Shown here in pieces: positions 28,887-38,594 of a stretch of DNA of 54,435 nucleotides. Each line of letters starts with the position of its first letter. The first letter of the stretch is position 1. The translations under genes were made by a program, and so were the position numbers. The notes under the pieces are model-generated. The model did no database searches. It had not been told where the DNA came from and saw nothing but the letters and a program-made list of their open reading frames with translations. The stretch comes from Solirubrobacteraceae bacterium (GTDB lineage Bacteria > Actinomycetota > Thermoleophilia > Solirubrobacterales > Solirubrobacteraceae): positions 1-54,435 of the forward strand of contig JADGPP010000012.1 of the NCBI GenBank assembly GCA_017882375.1, read 5' to 3'.

Positions 28887-30469
28887 TCAGGTGGCTTGCG
28901 AGAGGCTGCCGACGGCGCTGAGCAGAGAACGCCCGGTCATCGCGGCGGGTTGCTGGAGGCCGAGCAGCGCAAGCACGGTCGGTGCGACGTCGGCGAGCGT
29001 GCCTTGCGCGGACAGCTCGATGCCGCGTGCCGTGACGATCAGCGGCACCGGGTTCAGGCTGTGGGCGGTACTGGGGCCGCCGTCGGCGGCGAGCATCTGC
29101 TCGGCATTGCCATGGTCGGCGGTGATCACGCACACGCCGCCCTGGCGGCTGACCTCGTGGACGATCTTGCCGACGCACTCGTCCACCGTCTCGACCGCGG
29201 CGACGGTCGCCGCGATCACGCCGGTGTGGCCGACCATGTCGGCGTTGGCGAAGTTGACGACCGAGAAGGCCGGAGAGTCCTCGCGGAAGGCCGCGATGAA
29301 CTCCTCGGCGATCTCCCGGGCGCTCATCTGCGGCTTGTGATCGTAGGTGGGCACGTCGCGCTGGGAGGGCACGAGCTCGCGACGTTCGCCGGTCAGCGGC
29401 GACTCGGTTCCACCGTTGAAGAAGTAGGTGACATGCGCGTACTTCTCCGTCTCGGCGACGTGCAGCTGGCGCTCGCCCGCGCGCGAGACCGCCGCCGCAA
29501 GCGTGTCCGCCGGCGTGGCCGTCGGGAACGCCGCCGGGTAGGGCCAGCCCTCGCGGTAGGGGGTCATCGTCGCCAGTCTCGACACGGGCGGCGCACCGTC
29601 GCGCCCGCGCCAGCCGGGCAGCGCGTCGCCGTCGGCGCCGAAGCCGGGCTCGGCGAGCGCGCGCACGAGCTGGCGCATGCGATCGGGTCTGAAGTTCGTG
29701 CACAGCACGCTGTCTGCGGGACGGATGCATCCCTCCTCGCCGACGAGCGTCGCGGCGATGAACTCGTCGGTCTCTCCGCGGCGGTACGCCTCGCGGGCGG
29801 CGGAGCCGGCATCGGAGGCGCGATGCTCTGCGCGGCCGTGCACGAGCAGGTCGTAGGCGGACTGCGTACGGTCCCAGCGCGAGTCGCGATCCATCGCGAA
29901 GTAGCGACCGACGACGCTTGCCACGCGCCCGGCGCGCGCCTGCATGCACCAGCGCTCGACGGTCTCCAGGTAGTGCATGCCCTCCGTCGGGGAGGTGTCG
30001 CGCCCGTCGGTGATGCAGTGCAGGACGAGGTCCTCGGTGTGCAGATCCCCGGCCAGCTCGATCAGGGCGCGCGTGTGTTCGAACTGGGAGTGCACGCCGC
30101 CGTCGGAGGTGAGTCCGATCAGATGCACGCGGCGCGCGCCCGTGAGCGCGTCTCGCAGGACCTCGTTGCGCGCGAACTCGCCGTGTGCCGCGGCGTCGTT
30201 GAGCCGCGTGAGCGGCTGCGCGACCACCGCTCCGGCACCGAGCGTCAGGTGTCCGACCTCGGAATTGCCCATCTGGCCCTCGGGGAGCCCGACACTCGGC
30301 CCCGAGGCCTGCAGCGTGCTGCGCGGACAGGTGCTGGAGAGCTCGTCCAGGACGGGTGTCGCGGCGAGTGAGATCGCGTTGCCCGGTCCGGCCGCGGCGA
30401 TGCCCCAGCCGTCGAGGACGATCACGCACACGTGTCCGCTCGGCACCGCTCCAGCGCCGGCGAGAAGGC

Positions 30470-30473
<4 letters not shown>
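28887..30473 (-). CDS. gpmI: 2,3-bisphosphoglycerate-independent phosphoglycerate mutase
   Basis: A 528-residue alkaline-phosphatase-superfamily enzyme that interconverts 3- and 2-phosphoglycerate. Metal and catalytic residues appear in LDGWG (20-24), MGNSEVGH with nucleophile Ser71, HCITDGRDT, NFRPDRMRQL, NFANADMVGHTG and TADHGN. GTG 30473 is chosen because it overlaps the pgk stop (GTGA) and puts the fold at the right distance; the open frame continues upstream antisense to nothing recognisable. It is coupled to pgk, while gap and tpi are absent here. Confidence 0.93.
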
Positions 30474-31735
<1,262 letters not shown>

Positions 31736-31801
31736 CTGCAGCGCACGCTACGGGCGCCGTCGAGCTGGGTCATCGTGCACGGCCCACAGCTGCACTAGGT
31801 A

Positions 31802-31863
31802 GTTTGCCCTGACCCGCACGCGCGGTGAACGACCGAAGCCCGACGACGGGCAAACACGGATGC
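31802..31863. promoter_or_regulatory. Widely spaced dyad plus ACACGGATGC in pgk/DUF779 divergent region
   Basis: GTTTGCCC (31802-31809) and GGGCAAAC (31848-31855) are perfect inverted copies 38 bp apart. The right arm overlaps ACACGGATGC (31854-31863), one base off the recurring island motif. The site lies between divergent pgk and DUF779 genes and could act on both. Confidence 0.4.
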
Positions 31864-31901
31864 ACGGGGACCTGGCGCGGTGTTTCAGTCGTGGTGTGGC
31901 G

Positions 31902-32261
31902 ATGCCCAACAGATCAAGCGCCCCGGAAAGCGGGGTGACTGCCTCCGCGGAGGCAGTCGCGATGGCGAAGACGCTGTCGGCAAAGCACGGTCCGCTCGCC
32001 TTCTTTCAGTCCGGCGGCTGCTGCGACGGGAGCTCTCCGATCTGCCTGTGCGACGGCGAGCTGCCGCCCGGGGCCAACGACCTGCTGCTGGGAAGCATCG
32101 CCGGGGCCCCGTTCTACGTCGACCGCGAGCAGTACGAGCGCTGGGGCCGCCCGTCGTTTCTGATCACCACGGCTTGCGGGCCGGCCGAGGGCTTCTCGCT
32201 GTCGCTGCCCGACGCTCACTTCGTCACGCGGGCGCCGGGCGCTCCAAACCCGCAGGCCTAG
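31902..32261 (+). CDS. DUF779 family protein
   Basis: A 119-residue soluble protein with the DUF779 hallmarks: AFFQSGGCCDGSSPICLCDG with paired Cys residues, DLLLGSIAGAPFYVDREQYE, and a C-terminal GFSLSLPDAHFVTRAP. The Cys cluster suggests metal or thiol chemistry. DUF779 genes usually neighbour ExaC-type aldehyde dehydrogenases; the matching ALDH here is at 22194. Function unknown. ATG 31902 gives the family length; 31860 is an in-frame alternative. Confidence 0.87.
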   Translation: MPNRSSAPESGVTASAEAVAMAKTLSAKHGPLAFFQSGGCCDGSSPICLCDGELPPGANDLLLGSIAGAPFYVDREQYERWGRPSFLITTACGPAEGFSLSLPDAHFVTRAPGAPNPQA

Positions 32262-32293
32262 TCAGTGCTAGACCCCGTCCAAGTCGGTCGTTT

Positions 32294-32328
32294 GCACGGA
32301 GGACAGGCCCGTAGCCGAGGACTAGCTT
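32294..32328 (+). promoter_or_regulatory. Candidate promoter of the response regulator gene
   Basis: GCACGGAGGA (32294-32303) resembles the island motif. TAGCTT (32323-32328) fits a -10, and its position puts transcription start at about the ATG (32335). No ribosome site is visible, so the mRNA is probably leaderless. The motif before the regulator's own gene suggests autoregulation. Confidence 0.42.
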
Positions 32329-32334
32329 GCGCTC

Positions 32335-33042
32335 ATGACCCCGGATCTGCACGTTGTCCCGCCGCCGGCCGATCCGCAGTCGACTGAGAAGGCGTCGAGC
32401 GCGATCCGCGTGATCGTCGCCGACGATCACGAGCTGATGCGGTTCGCTTTGCGAGCGCTGTTGAGCACCGAGCAGCAGATCGACGTGATCGCCGAAGCCG
32501 AGCAGCTGTCGCTGGCGATGAGAAATGTTCGCGAGCTCAGGCCCGACGTGCTCGTGCTCGACCTGCGCATGCACGACGGCTCGAGCATTGATGCGATCGG
32601 CGAGTTGCGCGAACAAGCCCCGGAGACGAGAGTCGTGGTCATCACGGCCGAGGACAACCCGCTGTACGCCGAGCATGCGCTGGCTGCCGGCGCGTTCGGC
32701 TTCGTGCTCAAGGATCAGGCCGACGTGGAGCTTGCGCCGGCCGTTCGCGCGGCGGCGGAAGGTCGACGCTACGTCAGTCCGGAGATCGACGCGAAGCTCG
32801 CCGACCTGCGCCGGGGGCTGACCAGCGACAAGCTCACGGGGCGCGAGCTGGAGGTGCTGCGGCTGATCGCGCTCGGCCACACGAGCGTCGAAGTGGCCCG
32901 CATCTTGCAGATCTCCTCACGCACCGTTGAGTCTCACCGGGCGCGAGTCCACGCCAAGCTCGGTCTCAGCACGCGCGCCGAACTGGTGCGCTACGCGCTG
33001 CGGCGCGGCTTGCTCGGGACCGAGAAGGGCAGGCATGCGTAG
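32335..33042 (+). CDS. NarL/LuxR-type response regulator (DosR/DevR-like)
   Basis: A 235-residue regulator. The receiver domain (about 24-145) has the acidic pocket DD (30-31), phospho-acceptor Asp76 in VLDLRM and Lys126 in GFVLKDQ. The LuxR/NarL helix-turn-helix runs 166-226 (LTGRELEVLRLIALG, ARILQISSRTVESHRA). The N-terminal 22 residues are extra and disordered. The double-GAF kinase at 34286, separated only by a usp gene, is its likely partner, the same neighbourhood as mycobacterial dosR-dosS. It may control the whole island. Confidence 0.9.
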   Translation: MTPDLHVVPPPADPQSTEKASSAIRVIVADDHELMRFALRALLSTEQQIDVIAEAEQLSLAMRNVRELRPDVLVLDLRMHDGSSIDAIGELREQAPETRVVVITAEDNPLYAEHALAAGAFGFVLKDQADVELAPAVRAAAEGRRYVSPEIDAKLADLRRGLTSDKLTGRELEVLRLIALGHTSVEVARILQISSRTVESHRARVHAKLGLSTRAELVRYALRRGLLGTEKGRHA

Positions 33043-33066
33043 AAGTCCGCATCCGTAGTAGTGGTG

Positions 33067-33101
33067 AGCACGGAAGTGCGCCCGTCGCAGGCGATTAGCC
33101 T
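33067..33101 (+). promoter_or_regulatory. Candidate operator and -10 upstream of usp
   Basis: GAGCACGGAAGTGCGCCCG (33067-33085) matches the element at 19009 apart from a 2-nt insertion. TAGCCT (33096-33101) is a good actinobacterial -10 about 22 bp after the motif core and 30 bp before the ATG. Confidence 0.45.
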
Positions 33102-33130
33102 CGATGGCAGGCGACAACAAGGAGATCACG

Positions 33131-34024
33131 ATGTTCAAGAACGTTCTGGTGGGTGTCGACGGTCGCGCAAACGGCCGCGACGCGATCGCGCTCGCCTCAC
33201 AGCTTGTCGCTCGCGACGCAAGCCTCACGCTCGCCCACGTGCGCGGCGGCGGGCTGCGCCCGTTTCAGCCTCTCGGTCCCGCGCTGCTGGTCGACGAGGC
33301 GAAAGCCTCGCGAGAGCTGCTCGAGCGCGAGCGCGCGGCCGCCGGCGTCGATGCCGAGCTGGTCGGTGTCGTCGCCGCGAGCCCCGGACGCGGCCTGCAC
33401 CAGCAGGCAGAGAGGCAGGGCGCAGACCTGCTCGTCGTCGGATCCTGCAGTCGCGGTCTGCTCGGACGCGCGGTGCTCGGAGACGACGCGCGCGCAGCAC
33501 TGGATGGCGCTCCCTGCGCGATCGCGATCGCCTCACGCGGCTACGCCGACGGCGCTCGATCGATCGACAGGATCGGCGTCGGCCTCGACGGATCGCGCGA
33601 GAGCGAGGCCGCCCTCGCGCGGGCGCGAGAGTTGGCGGGCGAGCGCAAAGCATCCGTCAGCGCGCTGGAGGTCGTCACGATTCCGCCCGTCATGTACACG
33701 GGTCTGATGCCGCCGCTGGCGGGCGAGAGCATCGACGCGCTGCTCGAAGAAGCGACGGGACGCATGCGGGAGATGCCCGATGTCGCCGGGCGGGCGGTGT
33801 ACGGGATTCCGGGCGAAGAGCTGGCTGCGTTCGGAGACGAGTTGGACCTTCTCGTCGTCGGCTCGCGCAACTACGGCCCGGTCCGGCGCATGGTCGCGGG
33901 CAGCACGTGCGACTACCTCGAGCGTCACGCCCGCTGCTCGTTGCTCGTGTTTCCCCGCACGACGATCGGGTCCTCGCAGGAGGGCGACTCCAGCGCGCAG
34001 ACAGAGGTGCCCGCGACCGCCTGA
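33131..34024 (+). CDS. Universal stress protein, tandem domains
   Basis: A 297-residue protein with two Usp domains (about 1-135 and 148-280). The C-terminal motif GSRNYGPVRRMVAGS keeps the spacing of the ATP-binding loop but has Asn for the second Gly; the first domain has GSCSRGLLGRAVLGDD, also degenerate. AAGGAGATCACG precedes ATG 33131, an ideal ribosome site. It lies between the response regulator and the histidine kinase, which suggests it is one of their direct targets. Confidence 0.9.
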   Translation: MFKNVLVGVDGRANGRDAIALASQLVARDASLTLAHVRGGGLRPFQPLGPALLVDEAKASRELLERERAAAGVDAELVGVVAASPGRGLHQQAERQGADLLVVGSCSRGLLGRAVLGDDARAALDGAPCAIAIASRGYADGARSIDRIGVGLDGSRESEAALARARELAGERKASVSALEVVTIPPVMYTGLMPPLAGESIDALLEEATGRMREMPDVAGRAVYGIPGEELAAFGDELDLLVVGSRNYGPVRRMVAGSTCDYLERHARCSLLVFPRTTIGSSQEGDSSAQTEVPATA

Positions 34025-34032
34025 CGGGAGAG

Positions 34033-34057
34033 GCCGCCGAAACCGTGGTTTGGCGGC
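34033..34057 (+). terminator. Hairpin after usp
   Basis: GCCGCC-G-AAACC (34033-34044) pairs with GGTTTGGCGGC (34047-34057) around GT, with one bulged base. There is no T tract. The remaining 230 bases before the kinase gene show no gene. Confidence 0.45.
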
Positions 34058-34285
34058 GGCGCGCGCTCGCGGCGACCGGCGGGAGACGATGCGCGGCCAC
34101 GTGGCCGTGGCGCCGATGGACGCCCCAGCTCGACGCGCAGGCCGGGCGGGTGCTCAACGCGTCCATCGAGCCCACGCCGACCGCCCCAAGGTGCTTCAAT
34201 GAGGTCAGTTCACATAGCTGCGTTAGGGCGGGATGCTCGCCTCAGAGCGCGGCATGACGGGGTAACTATTGGGAGCTGACCGACG

Positions 34286-35998
34286 ATGGACCGACCGACG
34301 CAGGGGATCCTCGAGGTTGCCCGCAGCGTTCTCTCCGAGCTGGACCTTGATGTCGTTCTCGATCGCGTGCTGGAGGCTGCGCAGGAACTGACGCAAGCGC
34401 GCTATGCCGCGGTCGGCGTATTGAACGAGTCGAGGACCGAACTGGCGCGCTTCTTGACCCGGGGAATCGACCAGGCGGCGCACAGCGCGATCGGCAACCT
34501 GCCCCGGGGTCGCGGCGTGTTGGGGGCTCTGATCAACGACCCGGTCCCGCTGCGCGTCGGCGACGTCGGCGAGCATCCGCACTCCTACGGATTCCCACAC
34601 GGCCATCCGCCGATGCGCTCGTTCCTCGGCGCGCCGATCCTCACCGCAGGTGTGCCGTTCGGGAACCTGTACCTGACCGAGAAGGCCGGAGGTGAGCAAT
34701 TCACCGAGGAGGACGAGCAGGCGCTCGTCGTGCTGGCCGACTTCGCCGGCGTGGCAATCGACCACGCACGTCGCTACACGGGAGCAGCAGATCGCCGCGA
34801 CGAGCTGCAGCGCACCGTCGCGGCGTTGGAGGCCACGACGCAGATCGCGCGAGCCGTCGGAGGCGAGACCGACCCGGAGGTGGTCCTCGAGCTCGTGGCC
34901 AAGCGCGGTCGCGCCCTCGTCTCGGCGCGCGCGCTGGTGATCGAGCTCGAGCGCGGCTCTGAGCTGGAAGTCGCCGCGGGCGCGGGCGAGCTGCCGGCGG
35001 AGCTGATCGGCCGGCGCGTCGCGCTCGCCGACACGGTCGCCGCGCACGCCATGCGCACCAGTCGCGTCCAGCGCCTGGAGGATCAGCTCAATCGCGCGCG
35101 CTTCGAAGAGCATGGGCTTGGCGGGTTGGGCGTCCAGGCCGACGGCGGACTCGTCGTCCCGCTGATCTTCCGCGGGCGAAGCCACGGCGTGCTGCTCGCG
35201 CTCGACCGCCTCAAGGACGGGCCCAGCTTCTCGGCCGAGGACGAGCGTTTGCTGGAGTCCTTCGCTACGAGCGCCGCGACCGCGGTGGCAACCGCGCAGT
35301 CGGTCACCTCCGAGCGCCAGCGCCAGCGCCTGGCTGCCGCCGAGGGCGAGCGCCACCGCTGGGCGCGAGAGCTGCACGACGAGACGCTGCAGACACTCAG
35401 CGCGCTGCGCTTCGGGCTGTCCGCCGCGAGGCGCTCGGACAAGCAGGGGGGTCTGCAGGAGGCGGTCGGGCGGGCCGTCGAACAGATCGAGGAGACGATC
35501 GCCGATCTGCGGGCGCTGATCAGCGATCTGCGTCCGGCGGCGCTCGACGAGCTCGGTTTGCAGGCGGCCATCGAGACGCTGTCCGAGCGCAGTGGGCGCA
35601 ACGGGATACAGGTCGACCTGAGTATCGAGCTCGCGCACGAGAGTGGTCTGCAGCCGACGCGACTCTCCAGCGAGCTCGAGACGGCGCTGTACCGCATCGT
35701 GCAGGAGGCGCTGACCAACGCGAGCAAGCACGGACAGGCCGCCCGCGCGGTCGTCGAGCTGCGCGAGGACCCGACCTCCATCTGCCTGCTCGTCCGCGAT
35801 GACGGCAAGGGCTTTGATCCGAGCGCGAGCAGCTCAGGGTTCGGTCTGCTCGGCATGCGCGAGCGCGCCGCGCTGCTCGGCGGCGAGCTGCGGATCGAGT
35901 CGCCGAGCACGGGGGGGACCGAGCTGCGCGTCCGGATACCCACACAACGGCGCGAGCCGGCCGGAGCATCCAGGGCCGTCGCCTCGTTGGGCAGCTAG
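34286..35998 (+). CDS. Double-GAF sensor histidine kinase, DosS/DosT-like heme sensor
   Basis: A 570-residue soluble kinase: GAF-A (about 15-165), GAF-B (about 185-340), HisKA_3 with phospho-acceptor His364 in RELHDETLQTL, and HATPase with QEALTNASKHG (473-483), DDGKGFD and GFGLLGMRER. By alignment from memory to DosS, the proximal heme ligand His149 corresponds to His107 (GFPHGHPPM) and the distal Tyr171 to Tyr129 (NLYLTEK). DosS Glu87, which limits heme access, is Gly44 here, as in the O2 sensor DosT (Gly85). The N terminus is about 40 residues shorter than in DosS. GGGAG precedes the ATG. Confidence 0.92.
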   Translation: MDRPTQGILEVARSVLSELDLDVVLDRVLEAAQELTQARYAAVGVLNESRTELARFLTRGIDQAAHSAIGNLPRGRGVLGALINDPVPLRVGDVGEHPHSYGFPHGHPPMRSFLGAPILTAGVPFGNLYLTEKAGGEQFTEEDEQALVVLADFAGVAIDHARRYTGAADRRDELQRTVAALEATTQIARAVGGETDPEVVLELVAKRGRALVSARALVIELERGSELEVAAGAGELPAELIGRRVALADTVAAHAMRTSRVQRLEDQLNRARFEEHGLGGLGVQADGGLVVPLIFRGRSHGVLLALDRLKDGPSFSAEDERLLESFATSAATAVATAQSVTSERQRQRLAAAEGERHRWARELHDETLQTLSALRFGLSAARRSDKQGGLQEAVGRAVEQIEETIADLRALISDLRPAALDELGLQAAIETLSERSGRNGIQVDLSIELAHESGLQPTRLSSELETALYRIVQEALTNASKHGQAARAVVELREDPTSICLLVRDDGKGFDPSASSSGFGLLGMRERAALLGGELRIESPSTGGTELRVRIPTQRREPAGASRAVASLGS

Positions 35999-36303
35999 CT
36001 TCCAGCCTGCTCGGGCGCGTCGTGCTGTCCGGCCTTGCGGTGCACGATGAAGCCTCTCTCGGCAGGGTAGAAGAGCGACTCGTGCTGCTCGTCCCAGCGC
36101 ACCCGGAAGTGCCTGTGCACGCCCGTGCCGAGGGTCTCGAGGATCAGACCGCGCCTGGCAAACCCGCCCTGCGTCGCGTCGACCTCGATCCAGTCGCCGG
36201 ACATCGCCTCGGGGGCAGCCGAGTCGCCGCCGCCGAGGTCGCTCTGCTCGCCGGCGCTCGGATCGGAGCCGACCGTCTGATCATCGGGGTCTGCTGGCGT
36301 CAT
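35995..36303 (-). CDS. DUF1918 domain protein
   Basis: A 102-residue protein. The C-terminal 60 residues match DUF1918, a small SH3-like beta-barrel: GDWIEVDATQGGFARRGLIL then HRHFRVRWDEQHESLFYPAE and RGFIVH. The N-terminal 40 residues are acidic and disordered. ATG 36303 follows the stop of the upstream zinc-ribbon gene by 4 bases, so the two are coupled. The stop codon interlocks with the convergent kinase stop. Family function unknown. Confidence 0.8.
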   Translation of the reverse strand: MTPADPDDQTVGSDPSAGEQSDLGGGDSAAPEAMSGDWIEVDATQGGFARRGLILETLGTGVHRHFRVRWDEQHESLFYPAERGFIVHRKAGQHDAPEQAGS

Positions 36304-36307
36304 CCGC

Positions 36308-36502
36308 TCAGCTCGTGTCTGTCGCATCGCGTGTGCGCATGAAGCAGAGCGCGTGGTAGCACGGTCCAGCAAGCGCCAGCTCGCCCTGCGCGGCGGCCCG
36401 GGACGTTTGCACGGCCTCGCCCTCGACGATCACGATCAGCGGCTCGTACACGCCGATGACGTCGCCGCAGTGCCGGCAATGGATGTTCTCCGCTGGTGAC
36501 AT
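36308..36502 (-). CDS. Small zinc-ribbon-like protein
   Basis: A 64-residue protein with CRHCGD (Cys9 and Cys12) near the N terminus and GPCYHALC near residue 48, giving two Cys pairs that could bind one zinc ion. The middle, VYEPLIVIVEGEAVQTS, would form beta strands. No close named family comes to mind. It is translationally coupled to the DUF1918 gene. The 150 bases upstream hold no gene and probably contain its promoter. Confidence 0.65.
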   Translation of the reverse strand: MSPAENIHCRHCGDVIGVYEPLIVIVEGEAVQTSRAAAQGELALAGPCYHALCFMRTRDATDTS

Positions 36503-36656
36503 CGGATGGTGCGCTGGGATCCACGGACGCTTGCAGACCGGCGTCCACCGTTCATGCAGTCACGTTAGGAAACCGGCGCAGCTGCACCCAGCGGGAAAAG
36601 GCGCCGTCAAATTGCGGAAAACGACTGATTACACGCAGGTCCGTGATGGCGCCCGG

Positions 36657-37229
36657 CTACGGCGCGCGGACGACCTCGGGGTAGCGCTCGCGGGCGAGCC
36701 GCCACGCCGACGTCGGGAACTCGACTGCCTCCACGCCCTCGCGCCAGGCGACCTGCGCGTCGAAGCCGTCGCGGAACACGTCGAGCATCTCGTCGTTGTC
36801 GGCGAGAACCTCGGCCACGAAGCGCGAGATCCCGTGGCGCTCTGCAAGTACCGCCAGCTGCACGACGAGCAGCGTCCCGAGACCCTGCCCGTGCAGACGG
36901 TCGGCGACCTCGACTGCGACTTCCGCGCGACTGGGATCGAGCTCGATGCACAACGCGTGCCCGACGATCTCACCGCGCTCGTCGAGGGCCAGCAGGCCCA
37001 GGCGATCCGGCCCGGTGGCAGCCGTCAGATGCGCGGCCGTGGCGATGTCGACCGCTCCGGTGAAGAAGCGAAGCCGTCGGGCCTTCAGGCTTAGCGCCTG
37101 CAGAAACGCGCGCAGGGCGGGCTCGTCCGCGGCGATGCAGCGGCGGACCGTGACCGTCGAGCCGTCGCGCAGCCGTGACGAGCGCTGATCGTCGGCATCG
37201 TCGAAGTGCGAGAACGCGACTCTGCTCAT
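36657..37229 (-). CDS. GNAT-family N-acetyltransferase
   Basis: A 190-residue GNAT protein. The acetyl-CoA loop is VEVADRLHGQGLGTLLVVQLA, preceded by the strand GHALCIELDPSRAEVAVE. It resembles the acetyltransferase domain of actinobacterial and Pat-type protein lysine acetylases, without an added regulatory domain. The ATG at 37229 overlaps the stop of the deacetylase gene (TGATG), which suggests opposing partners in reversible acetylation. Small-molecule substrates cannot be excluded. Confidence 0.85.
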   Translation of the reverse strand: MSRVAFSHFDDADDQRSSRLRDGSTVTVRRCIAADEPALRAFLQALSLKARRLRFFTGAVDIATAAHLTAATGPDRLGLLALDERGEIVGHALCIELDPSRAEVAVEVADRLHGQGLGTLLVVQLAVLAERHGISRFVAEVLADNDEMLDVFRDGFDAQVAWREGVEAVEFPTSAWRLARERYPEVVRAP

Positions 37230-38308
37230 CACAGCTCCCAGTAGTGCCCGACGCGCGCCGCGGCGCGCGAGGTCAGCAGCGGATCGGGCGCTGCCGAGCT
37301 CGCCGGCCGATCGCCGCTCAGCGCCCGCAGCGTCTCGGTCACGCACCGCGCAAGGACCGCTGGCTCGTAGCCGCCCTCGAGCACCGCGCCGAGCGGAGCC
37401 TGCACGCGCTGCGCGAGATCGCGCGTCCGGCGGGCCATCTCGGCGAAGGTGCCGGTTTGCAGGCGACAGCTCGCCAGTGGGTCGGACTCGTGCGCGTCAA
37501 AGCCCGCGGATATGAGGATCAGGTCCGGATCGAACTCGTGCGCGGCGGGAATCAGCACGTGCTCGAGCAGCGACAGCCAGAGCTCGCCGTCGGAGCCGGC
37601 CGGCACGGGGAGGTTGATCGTGTAGCCCTCGCCCTCGCCGGAACCCGCGTCGTCGGCTGCGCCGGTTCCGGGAAAGATGCCCGCCTCGTGGATGCTCGCG
37701 AACAGCACGTCGCGCCGGTAGCGAAACGCCTCGGCGGTGCCGTTTCCGTGGTGGACGTCCCAGTCGAGAATGAACACGCGCTCAGCGCCCAGCTCGCTGA
37801 TCGCCAGCTCGGCGGCGATCGCCACGTTGTTGAACAGACAGAAGCCCATCGCGCGATCGCGTTCGGCGTGGTGGCCGGGCGGGCGCACGCCGCAGAACCC
37901 GCGATCGGCCTCGCCCCCGAGCAGCGCCCGTGTCATCTCACACGCCGCGCCGGCGGCGTGCAGCGCGGCGCGGTAGGAGGCCTCGCCGACCCACGTCTCC
38001 GGGTCAGCGGCCCCACCGCCCGCCAGCGCGAGGCCGCGGATGCGCTCGACGTGGCCGGGGCTGTGGATCAACTCGACGTCAGACTCGCGCGCCGCCGGTG
38101 CCTCGCGCGGCTGCCAGCCCGCCCAATCCAACGCCCGCAGATGGCGCTCAAGCGCTTCCACGCGCTCTGGCGTCTCGGGCATCCACGGCATCTCCTGGCG
38201 CGGGTCGTGCTCCAGGCAGGCCCGAGCGTGGAAGTACAGGCCGGGTGGCCGCACGTCGCTCGCATCACTCATAGAAAAAATCTTCACGTCACTCGCGGCT
38301 GCGGTCAT
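37229..38308 (-). CDS. Histone deacetylase family protein (AcuC/acetylpolyamine amidohydrolase-like)
   Basis: A 359-residue zinc-dependent deacetylase of the arginase/HDAC fold. GVRPPGHHAERDRAMGFC contains the catalytic His pair, DWDVHHGNGT gives two zinc ligands, AGFDAHESDPL the third, and VLEGGYEPAVL closes the site. In bacteria such enzymes act on acetylated acetyl-CoA synthetase (AcuC), polyamines or small acyl amides. Coupling to a GNAT gene favours protein deacetylation. ATG 38308 has GAGG upstream; ATG 38272 is an in-frame alternative. Confidence 0.9.
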   Translation of the reverse strand: MTAAASDVKIFSMSDASDVRPPGLYFHARACLEHDPRQEMPWMPETPERVEALERHLRALDWAGWQPREAPAARESDVELIHSPGHVERIRGLALAGGGAADPETWVGEASYRAALHAAGAACEMTRALLGGEADRGFCGVRPPGHHAERDRAMGFCLFNNVAIAAELAISELGAERVFILDWDVHHGNGTAEAFRYRRDVLFASIHEAGIFPGTGAADDAGSGEGEGYTINLPVPAGSDGELWLSLLEHVLIPAAHEFDPDLILISAGFDAHESDPLASCRLQTGTFAEMARRTRDLAQRVQAPLGAVLEGGYEPAVLARCVTETLRALSGDRPASSAAPDPLLTSRAAARVGHYWEL

Positions 38309-38372
38309 CGGCGAGATGCCTCATGCCCACGTGGTGGCGCCGCGGGTGCGCTAGGGAGTTTCTACGGAGCGC

Positions 38373-38594
38373 TCAGGCCGGTGCCTTGTCCTTTTCGACG
38401 AGTAGCGCGAACGTCGGACAGGCCTGGGCCGCACGCCTGGCGTGCGACAGCAGCGACGGTGAGATCGGCTCGCCGGCGATCACCGGATAGCCCCACTCGT
38501 CGAGCGAGATCCGCTCGGGAAACAGCTCGGCGCACATGCCGTGCGCCTCGCAGGCGATCGGGTTCAGGCGCAGCTTGTGGCTGGAGTGGCTCAT
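38373..38594 (-). CDS. Ferredoxin, 3Fe-4S type
   Basis: A 73-residue single-cluster ferredoxin. Cys15, Cys21 (CEAHGMC) and the Cys-Pro near residue 59 (AQACPTFALLVEK) supply three ligands, the 3Fe-4S pattern of actinobacterial P450-type ferredoxins. It starts in the stop of the NuoF-like gene (TGATG) and is the last gene of the electron-transfer operon. It likely passes electrons to or from that flavoprotein. No P450 is nearby. Confidence 0.88.
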   Translation of the reverse strand: MSHSSHKLRLNPIACEAHGMCAELFPERISLDEWGYPVIAGEPISPSLLSHARRAAQACPTFALLVEKDKAPA

